The notes under the pieces: generated by a model
Databases searched by the model: none
Seen by the model: only the letters and a program-made list of their open reading frames with translations
Told to the model about the DNA's origin: nothing
In this document: positions 1-5,312 of the stretch, piece after piece
Position numbering within the stretch: the stretch's first letter is position 1
Layout of the letters: every line of letters starts with the position of its first letter
DNA from: a virus
Strand: one strand, 5' to 3'
DNA: 27,672 nt
IMG/VR virus record: IMGVR_UViG_3300020469_000205
Location: 1 to 27,672 of that record
Translations under genes and position numbers: made by a program

Positions 1-336
1 CGTTGTGGCTTTCACCTCTACTAGCTTCTCTAAAGACGTGTAGAGGTCAACGTAGGCCGAAAGAGAGATATCTAGCAAACGCTGCGCTTCGCCGAAGTTC
101 AAGTTGGTCTTGAGACCTTGACCACTAGCTGCTAACTGCGATTGGCTGTATGGGGCATTGCCATCAAACATACTGTCAATCCGAGAACGGTTAACAGCAG
201 ACTTTTCGTCAGCTCGGAGCAACGTTGCAAAAATACCTACAGCCGATTTAACATCCTTAAGACGTGTTTCAACAGGCTTACCCTTTTCATCAAGGCTCCC
301 TAAGTCGAGGCCGTCTAAGTCAATTAAGTTTGACAT
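1..336 (-). CDS. Probable phage portal protein, N-terminal part (cut by window edge)
   Basis: The leftward reading frame starts at an ATG at 336 and stays open to the left edge (112 codons), so only the N-terminus is visible. Its translation begins MSNLIDLDGLDLGSL and contains RADEKSAVNRSRIDSMFDGN, then APYSQSQLAASGQG, then a TNLNF motif. This pattern (Arg/Asp-rich helix, 'DGNxPYS', 'GQG', 'N(V/L)N(F/W)') is how many podovirus-like portal proteins begin. Portals form the dodecameric ring at the capsid vertex through which the terminase pumps DNA. A good sigma70-type promoter lies directly upstream and leaves almost no leader. The call rests on remembered family patterns in a short fragment, so the frame is more certain than the product. 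A different head or connector protein is the main alternative. Confidence 0.6.
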   Translation of the reverse strand, partial: MSNLIDLDGLDLGSLDEKGKPVETRLKDVKSAVGIFATLLRADEKSAVNRSRIDSMFDGNAPYSQSQLAASGQGLKTNLNFGEAQRLLDISLSAYVDLYTSLEKLVEVKATT

Positions 337-373
337 ACTAGGTGAGTATATTGAATTGACAGTCAATGTCAAT
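337..373 (-). promoter_or_regulatory. Sigma70-type promoter with overlapping inverted repeat before the portal gene
   Basis: On the minus strand a TTGACA box (372-367) is separated by 16 bp from TATACT (350-345). The portal ATG begins only 8 nt after the -10 box, so the transcript would have a leader of about 2-3 nt. The -35 region overlaps an inverted repeat, ATTGAC (355-360) and GTCAAT (368-373), which could be an operator. No Shine-Dalgarno sequence is present. Seen: boxes and repeat. Inferred: promoter activity and operator role. Confidence 0.6.
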
Positions 374-800
374 CATTGGGGTAGGCGTCATCCATAATCT
401 TCTCCATACGGACCCAATGAGCGCGGCCATCTTCAGTTTTGAGGCGGATATACTCCTTCTCACCGATATCCTTTGTCCCCACTAAGAAGGGGTTGTTCCG
501 GTATCTCTTGCCTGTGTTTTGAAATTTCCAAACGGCACCATACCTAGTCACCTTATAGTCAGGATAGCCCCAAACTGTAACCATGTCCACATTAGGTAGG
601 CTGGATTTTGATACTGATAACCTACTGTGGTTAACACTTCTTTGAGTCCCGTCATCATCCCTCACCCAAGAGTGGTAGTTCAGGTCACGCCATTTTCGAT
701 TTAAACGTCGTTTAAATTTCAAATTGTAGATGTGTCCGTCGGGTGAAAGGGCGTAATTACTAGCTCCTCTAACTGGTTTCCAGTTTTCTGGTATTTTCAT
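369..800 (-). CDS. Two-repeat NUMOD4-like protein without an HNH nuclease domain
   Basis: This is a 143-residue protein. Residues 5-35 (IPENWKPVRGASNYALSPDG then a short basic tail) and 72-100 (VDMVTVWGYPDYKVTRYGAV) carry the same pattern, W/V-x3-G-x3-Y-x(V/L)(S/T)-x2-G-x(I/V). That resembles NUMOD4, a DNA-binding module usually found in front of HNH homing endonucleases. The end (YIRLKTEDGRAHWVRMEKIMDDAY) resembles the 'L..DG....hrVHrLva.aF' strand-helix that often follows NUMOD4. No HNH catalytic motif is visible, so it is either a non-catalytic DNA-binding protein or a degenerate homing endonuclease. It lies between the portal gene and a 36-bp palindrome element whose left flank ends 6 nt before its ATG. 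The 3' end runs into the portal promoter. Function is unproven. Confidence 0.7.
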   Translation of the reverse strand: MKIPENWKPVRGASNYALSPDGHIYNLKFKRRLNRKWRDLNYHSWVRDDDGTQRSVNHSRLSVSKSSLPNVDMVTVWGYPDYKVTRYGAVWKFQNTGKRYRNNPFLVGTKDIGEKEYIRLKTEDGRAHWVRMEKIMDDAYPND

Positions 801-805
801 ATTGG

Positions 806-889
806 TAAAAAACTTTTTTCTAACTACCTTAGTCTTCTATAAGTATACCTAAAAAATACTAAGAGTCTAGTAAGAAAGTTTTTTTTCTG
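806..889. repeat. Long inverted repeat element, copy A, with 36-bp near-palindrome core
   Basis: The core at 828-863 begins CTTAGTCTTCT and ends AAAATACTAAG around a GTATAC centre; 14 of 18 symmetric positions pair. The flanks are AAAAAACTTTTTT on the left and AGTCTAGTA plus a T-run on the right. The reverse complement of 20576-20611 matches the core at 33 of 36 positions, and both flanks are similar there too. Here the element sits immediately upstream of the NUMOD4-like gene. A TAGACT-16-TATACT pair inside it points toward that gene and could serve as its promoter. Operator, promoter, RNase III site or replication site are all possible. Confidence 0.7.
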
Positions 890-1231
890 GTTTAGCCGCG
901 CATACGAGCAAACTACTAATTTTTTTCTATATACATATATACTATCACTATCACACTCAGAAAAAATCAGGCACCCCCCCCGTGGCGTGTCAAGCAAACT
1001 CAAAGAAAATCAAATCCCCTCAGCAAGCTTCGGGAAAAAATAAAAAGCTGGCGCATGAATCACGAACCAATGAATCACGAAACGGGATTCAAGGAATCAT
1101 TTTTGAATTGCTCGCTTTCGCTCGTCGATTTGATGCTGCCGCGCTGGCGGCCAGCTATAGCCGTTGAGACCCGATTCCCGCACCCTCAACCGCGTTTAAC
1201 GGCTCGTGGCTCGTGGCTCCGGTATGGGCGC

Positions 1232-1262
1232 AAAAAAAGCTCCCCTCGCAAGAGGGAAGCTT
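1232..1262 (-). terminator. Rho-independent terminator after the 242-residue gene
   Basis: Read on the minus strand, AAGCTTCCCTC (1262-1252), loop TTGC, and GAGGGGAGCTT (1247-1237) form an 11-bp stem with one G-U wobble. Seven T follow at once (positions 1238-1232). This is a textbook intrinsic terminator, 18 bp beyond the stop codon of the leftward gene at 1281-2009. Confidence 0.88.
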
Positions 1263-1280
1263 GTGGAGGCGCTATCGCGC

Positions 1281-2009
1281 TTAGTATTGGATCGCGTCCT
1301 TAGCTGCGTCACACTTGGCAAGATGCTCGCCAAGCTTATCAACCGCGCTCAAAAGGTGGGAGTGAAGCTGCTCTGCAGCTTTGATATCGCCAGCAATAGC
1401 GGCCTCTACAAGGGACTCTAGAACCTCTTTTGGAGCTTTACGATTAGAAGAGCCGGAAGCATTCTTGGGGCGATTACGGGTAATCTCCTTAGAGATTTCG
1501 GCCTGCGTAGGTTCCGCCCTCCGGCCAGACTTGGCATTCTCAGCGCGGCAAGTTTCGGTCGCGGCCTCGATAGCGCCAGAAAGAGCAGACTCGAAAGAGC
1601 CATCGTCTGCCATCGCCTTAAGGGTGCTGCCAGCCATGGCGACAACTCCGGCCACAAAGGGACCAGATTTCCAATATTTGGCCGGAGGGCATTCGGTAGC
1701 TCCGGCGCCAAGCATGGCAACGGCTTGGGGTAGCAAAGCGAGAGGATCACGCCAGAACTTGGGCGGGATTTCCTCATCTTTACAAATGGCCTCGAATGAA
1801 GCCGTGGCCTCCGAAGCAATCTGACCCGAAACGTCCATGATGCGAGCGACTAGCCACGCGCCGGATTGGTTGGCCTTATTGGCCGCAGTGATTGCACGAG
1901 TTGAATCGCTCTTGAATTTGGCAATCTCATTTGCGACAAGGTCACGATTGAGGATTGCGGTAGTGGTAGCCGTTGCGGCCTTATCAGTGTTTTTAGCAAT
2001 AATGCTCAT
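1281..2009 (-). CDS. Unidentified Ala-rich helical protein, 242 residues
   Basis: I do not recognise this family. The protein starts at the ATG at 2009 (MSIIAKNTDKAATATTT) and ends with KCDAAKDAIQY. It is rich in Ala, Glu and Lys and probably mostly helical. A middle segment, IPPKFWRDPLALLPQAVAMLG, has several aromatic and Pro residues. A basic, low-complexity linker follows (NRPKNASGSSNRKAPKEVLE), and the last 50 residues form an amphipathic helical region. There is no signal peptide or membrane segment. The gene is monocistronic, has a strong terminator just downstream, and is visibly more GC-rich than the neighbouring genes. Its leader contains a hairpin 10 nt before the ATG, so post-transcriptional control is possible. 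A monocistronic, well-terminated gene beside a control region could encode an abundant structural or DNA-binding protein; that is inference only. Confidence 0.75.
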   Translation of the reverse strand: MSIIAKNTDKAATATTTAILNRDLVANEIAKFKSDSTRAITAANKANQSGAWLVARIMDVSGQIASEATASFEAICKDEEIPPKFWRDPLALLPQAVAMLGAGATECPPAKYWKSGPFVAGVVAMAGSTLKAMADDGSFESALSGAIEAATETCRAENAKSGRRAEPTQAEISKEITRNRPKNASGSSNRKAPKEVLESLVEAAIAGDIKAAEQLHSHLLSAVDKLGEHLAKCDAAKDAIQY

Positions 2010-2019
2010 GTTTTTTTAG

Positions 2020-2053
2020 GTGAGGCGGGAAAGGTTAATTGGTCCCGCTCTCA
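2020..2053 (-). promoter_or_regulatory. Hairpin in the 5' leader of the 242-residue gene
   Basis: GTGAGGCGGGA (2020-2030) pairs with TCCCGCTCTCAC (2043-2053) with a single-nucleotide bulge and a 12-nt loop. In the leftward transcript this places a GC-rich stem 10 nt ahead of the ATG at 2009, followed by a short C/A-rich stretch ending in AAAAAAAC. There is no Shine-Dalgarno sequence. Such a stem may block or position ribosomes. A second inverted repeat further upstream (AGGTAG near 2063 and CTACCT near 2083) may also fold. Confidence 0.5.
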
Positions 2054-2250
2054 CTAAACAAGGTAGATTCGACGACCTACCTATGTTTCCGGTCAAATCA
2101 CCTTAAAACACTGTTATTCAACAAGTTACTATCACTGTTACTATCACACTAAAGAGCCAGTCCGTGAGTCGCTAGAGAGCCAGTCCGTGAGTTGCACCCC
2201 GAATCCCGAACCTCTGGACCGTGATAAATGGTTCATTATAAGCGTATTAT
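2054..2250. other. Intergenic control region with direct repeats
   Basis: No gene is seen between the leftward leader and the first early promoter. The region holds two ACTATCAC octamers (2127-2134 and 2140-2147). It also has two exact 17-bp direct repeats AGAGCCAGTCCGTGAGT at 2153-2169 and 2176-2192, spaced 23 bp start to start. A GCGTA-TTA-TACGC hairpin at 2242-2254, followed by GTTTTAAT, may end read-through before the promoter at 2264. Confidence 0.5.
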
Positions 2251-2343
2251 ACGCGTTTTAATATTGACTTTATTGATATTATATGCTATACTTTAGCTAC
2301 AATAAGGAAAGGCACTGAAGCCTAACCTTAACCTAAAAAACAC
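2251..2343 (+). promoter_or_regulatory. Early promoter and structured leader, copy 1 of a 93-bp duplicated cassette
   Basis: TTGACT (2264-2269), a 17-bp spacer and TATACT (2287-2292) form a near-consensus sigma70 promoter. The leader contains a stem: AAGG (2304-2307) with CCTT (2326-2329) and AGGC (2310-2313) with GCCT (2320-2323), separated by an AA/AA internal loop and closed by ACTGAA. An A-rich run then ends at the start codon at 2345. The 93 bp recur at 3663-3755 with one mismatch. It drives the zinc-ribbon gene and those after it. Confidence 0.85.
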
Positions 2344-2344
2344 T

Positions 2345-2530
2345 ATGATTAATGATAACATCATGCAGCTAGCCTTAGAGCTAGCCCAGTCGGACGCCAA
2401 CGAAGGCGTATGTCTTCACTGTGGTGAGCCGCAAGACTGCGTCGAGCCTGACGCGGAGAGATACAAGTGCGAAAGCTGTAACAAGCGCACTGTGTACGGG
2501 GCCATGCAAATTCTAATGCTCTTTGCGTAA
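2345..2530 (+). CDS. Small zinc-ribbon protein
   Basis: This 61-residue protein is the first gene behind early promoter copy 1. It has an N-terminal helix (residues 1-18) and then a four-cysteine ribbon: C23-x2-C26 (VCLHCG) and C42-x2-C45 (KCESCNKRTVYGAMQIL). The 'EPDAERYKCE.C....VYGA..IL' pattern is common in tiny phage zinc-binding proteins of unknown role. The ATG directly follows the structured leader and has no Shine-Dalgarno sequence. Position and size suggest an early protein that binds a host target or nucleic acid, but the sequence does not show which. Confidence 0.78.
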   Translation: MINDNIMQLALELAQSDANEGVCLHCGEPQDCVEPDAERYKCESCNKRTVYGAMQILMLFA

Positions 2531-2534
2531 CATC

Positions 2535-2651
2535 ATGAAAAAACTAGCCGCAATAATTCTGGCCGCGTTCTTCGCTGCCTTCTTTCTGAACCTAGCTTAC
2601 CAGTTAGGCAAGTTCCACCAGTCACAGTCAATTCAAAGTAATGAAAAATAA
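2535..2651 (+). CDS. Small single-span membrane protein, 38 residues
   Basis: The protein is MKKLAAIILAAFFAAFFLNL followed by AYQLGKFHQSQSIQSNEK. It has a two-lysine start, a hydrophobic segment from about residue 4 to 22, and a short polar tail, which looks like an uncleaved signal anchor with the tail outside. No lipobox is visible. It starts 5 nt after the zinc-ribbon stop and its own stop (TAA at 2649-2651) overlaps the next start at 2641, so the three genes appear translationally coupled. Early phage membrane peptides of this type can be superinfection-exclusion or host-modifying factors; the role is not determined here. Confidence 0.6.
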   Translation: MKKLAAIILAAFFAAFFLNLAYQLGKFHQSQSIQSNEK

Positions 2652-3345
2652 TAAAACAATACCGCCATTTCTCTTCCTCCGTCCAAACCCCGTTAAGGGG
2701 CATGGAGAGTTCAATGGGTACGTATCTTTACCCATAGGCCATCCGTGGTACGGCAAACACTTCACCTACTTAGATGTTGATGTCCACTACGGGTTATCCT
2801 TCTCCGAAGAGGAGGATGGTAGGTGGGTCATAGGATTCGACACGGCTCATACTGATGACGAGCTTAGAAACTGGGACAGGGAGAATGTCCGAAAAGAAGC
2901 GAGTCGATTACTAGACCAAGCTGAGTCCGCAGAACGGTGGGAGCGTGAGCAGGAGAAGCTTGAGCAGGAGCAGGAACGCCAAGCAGAGCTGGAGTGCCAC
3001 GAGAGACGAGAGGAAGGTCGTCATTGGTATAACGGCTATACCGAAGCGGTCCCTCTCGATTTGTGGGAACTGTTCCGTGCCATAACGTATGAAATACATG
3101 GCAAGATAAATCATGAGCTACTCATGGAGACGGTATCCCATCACTCCACAAGATCCGATAAGCTAGACGCCTATCGTATATACCCCACCAGAGGTGACGG
3201 AATATTGACTGCGGGCAGTAGCTTCAAGCTGATCGTAGGTATCCGTTACGGTATGGGTGTTGGTGATTACGACTCACCCTTCGTTACTAATGAAACGGCT
3301 GCTTTGTTTAACCTAGACCCCCTCAACCGAGACAATGACAAGTAA
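2641..3345 (+). CDS. Unidentified early protein with C-terminal domain shared with the next gene
   Basis: The protein has 234 residues in three parts. The N-terminal half (about 1-90) looks like a compact domain of mixed structure. A highly charged Glu/Arg-rich stretch (about 95-125, EREQEKLEQEQERQAELE) is probably a single helix or coiled coil. The C-terminal domain (about 127-230) contains YTEAVPLDLWELFRA, SDKLDAYRIY, VGIRYG and FNLDPLN. The same C-terminal motifs form nearly the whole 104-residue protein encoded next, so the two are paralogues. The genes overlap by 11 bp. No catalytic motif is recognised. A Trp/Tyr-rich 'AVPLDLWE' module joined to a coiled coil suggests a protein-interaction role. 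Confidence 0.75.
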   Translation: MKNNKTIPPFLFLRPNPVKGHGEFNGYVSLPIGHPWYGKHFTYLDVDVHYGLSFSEEEDGRWVIGFDTAHTDDELRNWDRENVRKEASRLLDQAESAERWEREQEKLEQEQERQAELECHERREEGRHWYNGYTEAVPLDLWELFRAITYEIHGKINHELLMETVSHHSTRSDKLDAYRIYPTRGDGILTAGSSFKLIVGIRYGMGVGDYDSPFVTNETAALFNLDPLNRDNDK

Positions 3346-3649
3346 CCATTGGCACCAGCCTTACTCTGGAGCAGTTCCGCTTGATTTGTGGGAAGTGATG
3401 CGGGCTAAAACCGCTCAATACAATAAAGATAATCCTCACTATGAGAGGACGGTCATAGACACGGCTGAATACTTTAGCCAAGCCACAGACAAGCTAGATG
3501 CCTATCGTTTTTACTCAAACGAAGAATGTAGATGGCTTACGGTGGGGGTCCGCTACGGTAATGCAGCTCATGAGTATATCTGTTTTGAATTATCCCCAGA
3601 AGTCGTGGGTCAGTTTAACCTTGACCCACTTAACCTAGCCCAAGAGTAA
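3335..3649 (+). CDS. Paralogue of the preceding protein's C-terminal domain
   Basis: This 104-residue protein begins MTSNHWHQPYSGAVPLDLWE. It shares ordered motifs with residues 127-230 of its upstream neighbour: HW..xY..AVPLDLWE..RA, a central TDKLDAYR.Y, then VG(I/V)RYG, and finally FNLDPLN. It therefore looks like a tandem duplication that kept only the C-terminal module. The start overlaps the end of the previous gene by 11 bp and lacks a Shine-Dalgarno sequence. Two bases after its stop lies a GTTATT/AATAAC hairpin just ahead of promoter copy 2. Function unknown. Confidence 0.75.
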   Translation: MTSNHWHQPYSGAVPLDLWEVMRAKTAQYNKDNPHYERTVIDTAEYFSQATDKLDAYRFYSNEECRWLTVGVRYGNAAHEYICFELSPEVVGQFNLDPLNLAQE

Positions 3650-3650
3650 G

Positions 3651-3672
3651 TTATTAAAAATAACGCGTTTTA
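3651..3672 (+). terminator. Weak hairpin in front of early promoter copy 2
   Basis: GTTATT and AATAAC pair across a three-base loop and are followed by GCGTTTTAAT. The corresponding place before promoter copy 1 holds a different hairpin (GCGTA-TTA-TACGC) with the same GTTTTAAT tail. The shared structure with unrelated stem sequence suggests a function as a terminator or insulator, though the stem is weak. Confidence 0.4.
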
Positions 3673-3755
3673 ATATTGACTTTATTGATATTATATGCTA
3701 TACTTTAGTTACAATAAGGAAAGGCACTGAAGCCTAACCTTAACCTAAAAAACAC
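3663..3755 (+). promoter_or_regulatory. Early promoter and structured leader, copy 2
   Basis: TTGACT (3676-3681), 17-bp spacer, TATACT (3699-3704), the same AAGG..AGGC-ACTGAA-GCCT..CCTT stem and the same A-rich run before the ATG at 3757. It differs from copy 1 (2251-2343) at one base of 93, TTAGTTAC here against TTAGCTAC. It re-initiates transcription for the second half of the early cassette. Confidence 0.85.
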
Positions 3756-3756
3756 A

Positions 3757-4179
3757 ATGAAAATAAAACAGCGCATCAATAGCGCCGCCATCAAAGTAGT
3801 CGCACGGCTACTCAACTCTAAGCTCCTCACTGAGCTTATCGAAGACAAGGTCAAGGCAGCCGTAGAGGCTAATGCCGTGTCTGTTGAAGACCTCGCCTCT
3901 GAGATTGAGGTAGAGGACATCGCCGCCAAAGTGTCAGCGTCCGAAGTCGCCAGCTACATCAAAAGCTGGGAGATCGCAGAGTGCTTTGACTCTCAAGAGA
4001 TCGCCGAACATATCGACGAGTATCAAATCGCTACAGAAATCGACATCTACGAACTCGCCAAGAAGATAGATCAAGATGAGGTCGCCGATAAGCTCCGTGT
4101 GCTTGTCGATGTCGATGACATAGTTAGTGACGCCATCACCAAGATCACTTCATCAACCTTTAAACTAACAATAGAATGA
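3757..4179 (+). CDS. Nonapeptide-repeat protein, 140 residues
   Basis: A basic N-terminal helix (about 1-40) is followed by eight consecutive 9-residue units from residue 43 to 114: VEDLASEIE, VEDIAAKVS, ASEVASYIK, SWEIAECFD, SQEIAEHID, EYQIATEID, IYELAKKID, QDEVADKLR. The consensus is x-x-(E/D/Q)-(I/L/V)-A-x-x-(I/V/F/L)-(D/E/S/K). The repeats are acidic overall, and the Ala and both aliphatic positions are almost invariant. I do not recognise a named family. A regular 9-residue period would make a repetitive helical or solenoid rod, plausibly a binding scaffold or DNA mimic; the fold is inference. It is the first gene behind promoter copy 2, and its stop overlaps the next start (ATGA). Confidence 0.8.
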   Translation: MKIKQRINSAAIKVVARLLNSKLLTELIEDKVKAAVEANAVSVEDLASEIEVEDIAAKVSASEVASYIKSWEIAECFDSQEIAEHIDEYQIATEIDIYELAKKIDQDEVADKLRVLVDVDDIVSDAITKITSSTFKLTIE

Positions 4180-4805
4180 GAACAATAAATAGTTACACTG
4201 ACCGACAAGTCCGCAATTCTTTGCGGGCATGGTATGGCATCGCCGACGAAGACCAGAGAGATCGTGGTTGTGTCTGGTATGACAAGGCAGAGGAAGAAGC
4301 CTCGTGCATCTCAGACGTCACTGGTGTCGAGAAAGTCACAGCAGCAGCCGTCATCGCCGCCCTCTCCCCACGTAACAAGTGGGAGCGTAATGTGCATGAC
4401 GCATGGGACCTGTGCAAAGCATGGGCTAGTGGGGACCCTCAAGAGTCCGTCACCGTCTGCACCTTCCACTCTAACCGTGACAAGGCATGGCGTATTCTGG
4501 AAGGCGAGCGAGATGTCCTTGCATCGTCACCCAAAGTCTCTGCCTTCGCAGATACCATCGTCAATGGGTGTCTGGCTAACCGTATCGTGGTTGACGTCTG
4601 GCATACCAGAGCCTGTATCACCAAGCCACGAGAAGGCCGTGTCGATTGTCAGGCGTCCCCAACACTAGCCCAATACAGTAGGCTAGAGGAGATCACCCTT
4701 GAGGAGGCGCAGCTTGCCGACGACCCCCCTTGTGTGTATCAGGCAACCATATGGTGTGTCATCAAAGACAAATGGGAGGAGACCAAAACAGTAGCACTTT
4801 ACTAA
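4176..4805 (+). CDS. Helix-hairpin-helix-like phage protein, 209 residues
   Basis: The N-terminal half reads WYGIADEDQRDRG, then GVEKVTAAAVIAALSPRNKWERNV (about residues 50-75). Next come SNRDKAWRIL, a 'PKVSAFADTIV' segment and VVDVWHTRAC (about 138-147). The order 'G-(V/I)-x5-A-x-(V/I)-IAALSP...W..N', 'KAw.iL', 'K..aF...I' and '(V/I)D.W' matches a conserved uncharacterised phage family (I recall DUF7178-like proteins). The layout recalls helix-hairpin-helix DNA glycosylases of the HhH-GPD group, where a conserved Asp acts at the base-binding site. The start overlaps the preceding stop and the stop overlaps the next start (TAATG). A DNA-binding or base-removing role is inferred only. Confidence 0.72.
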   Translation: MRTINSYTDRQVRNSLRAWYGIADEDQRDRGCVWYDKAEEEASCISDVTGVEKVTAAAVIAALSPRNKWERNVHDAWDLCKAWASGDPQESVTVCTFHSNRDKAWRILEGERDVLASSPKVSAFADTIVNGCLANRIVVDVWHTRACITKPREGRVDCQASPTLAQYSRLEEITLEEAQLADDPPCVYQATIWCVIKDKWEETKTVALY

Positions 4806-5266
4806 TGAAGTTACACTACCCTAAACGCGGCCTCAATTCATACTGTGGCCCCGCTATCCTTAGTTACCTGACTGGCATCCCGACTCACGTAGCCGCCCGC
4901 CATATCAGGAGACACTCAGGACAACGGGCTGTAAGATCGTGTGGCATCCACTTCTTGAGGCTAGCCCTCAAAGACTTCGGGTATCACACGTCAGATGAAC
5001 TGAACGTAAAAGGGCTGACCGTCAACCAGTGGCTTAAGGAATACGATAAGAAGCGCACGCCTCAACGTGTTTATCTTGTCCTTGCTGGACGTCACTTCTA
5101 CCTATTCAAAGGACAAGAATACATCTGTGGCCTTGTCGATAAACCAACCAATATCAAGGACAAGAGCCTGAAACGGCGCTGCCGCATCTACTCAGTCCAT
5201 GAGGTCGTCAAGCATGTCCTCAGATACAAATCCGATAACTCTCCAGTCTTTGCTCTGGAACAATAA
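4805..5266 (+). CDS. C39/papain-like cysteine peptidase-fold protein
   Basis: This 153-residue protein begins MKLHYPKRGLNSYCGPAILS. The 'N-S-Y-C14-G-P-A-x3-YLTG' block is the catalytic cysteine signature of papain-fold C39-like peptidases. 'AGRH97FYLFKGQEY' with a following D112 fits the His and Asp/Asn of the triad. The segment HSGQRAVRSCGIHFLRLALKDFGY resembles the usual 'GT....l..aL...G' stretch. There is no signal peptide, so it would act in the host cytoplasm, perhaps cleaving or deamidating a host protein; that is inference. I chose the ATG at 4805, which overlaps the upstream stop as TAATG, rather than an in-frame start 75 bp upstream inside the previous gene. Confidence 0.72.
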   Translation: MKLHYPKRGLNSYCGPAILSYLTGIPTHVAARHIRRHSGQRAVRSCGIHFLRLALKDFGYHTSDELNVKGLTVNQWLKEYDKKRTPQRVYLVLAGRHFYLFKGQEYICGLVDKPTNIKDKSLKRRCRIYSVHEVVKHVLRYKSDNSPVFALEQ

Positions 5267-5312
5267 AAGCAAAACCAAACCAACAAAACCAAACCAAAGA
5301 AAAAAACATATT

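Larger units (their letters stand above)
801..1280. other. Gene-poor, repeat-rich control region
   Basis: I find no convincing gene in these 480 bp. The short frames here have no family resemblance and poor context. From left to right the stretch holds palindrome element A; an AT-rich tract with alternating TATATACATATATA; two overlapping ACTATCAC octamers (941-954); a run of eight C (974-981); two copies of ATGAATCACGAA about 17 bp apart (near 1055-1084); a GCTGG-CGG-CCAGC hairpin (around 1143-1155); a doubled GGCTCGT (near 1201-1215); and the terminator at 1232-1262. The base composition shifts sharply from AT-rich to GC-rich near 970. This mixture is reminiscent of an origin or regulatory island, but no specific function can be shown. 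Confidence 0.5.

Noticed and set aside
828-863. Palindrome as a dif/Xer or recombinase core site
   Set aside because: Xer sites have 11-bp arms around 6-8 bp. Here symmetry continues almost through the centre and no recombinase gene is nearby.
982-1303. Short rightward open frames in the region between the terminator and palindrome A
   Set aside because: They overlap each other in different frames, have low-complexity Arg/Ser-rich translations with no family resemblance, and lie across repeats, a hairpin and a terminator that read as control DNA.
1381-1824. Open frames on both strands inside the 242-residue gene
   Set aside because: They are by-products of a GC-rich coding sequence. The 1281-2009 frame has better composition, a leader and a terminator in the right places.
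5199-5312. Longer N-terminus for the DUF932 protein
   Set aside because: The extra 38 residues overlap the peptidase gene by 68 bp and encode a Ser/Lys-rich stretch unlike the family. The ATG at 5313 follows an A-rich leader like other starts here.
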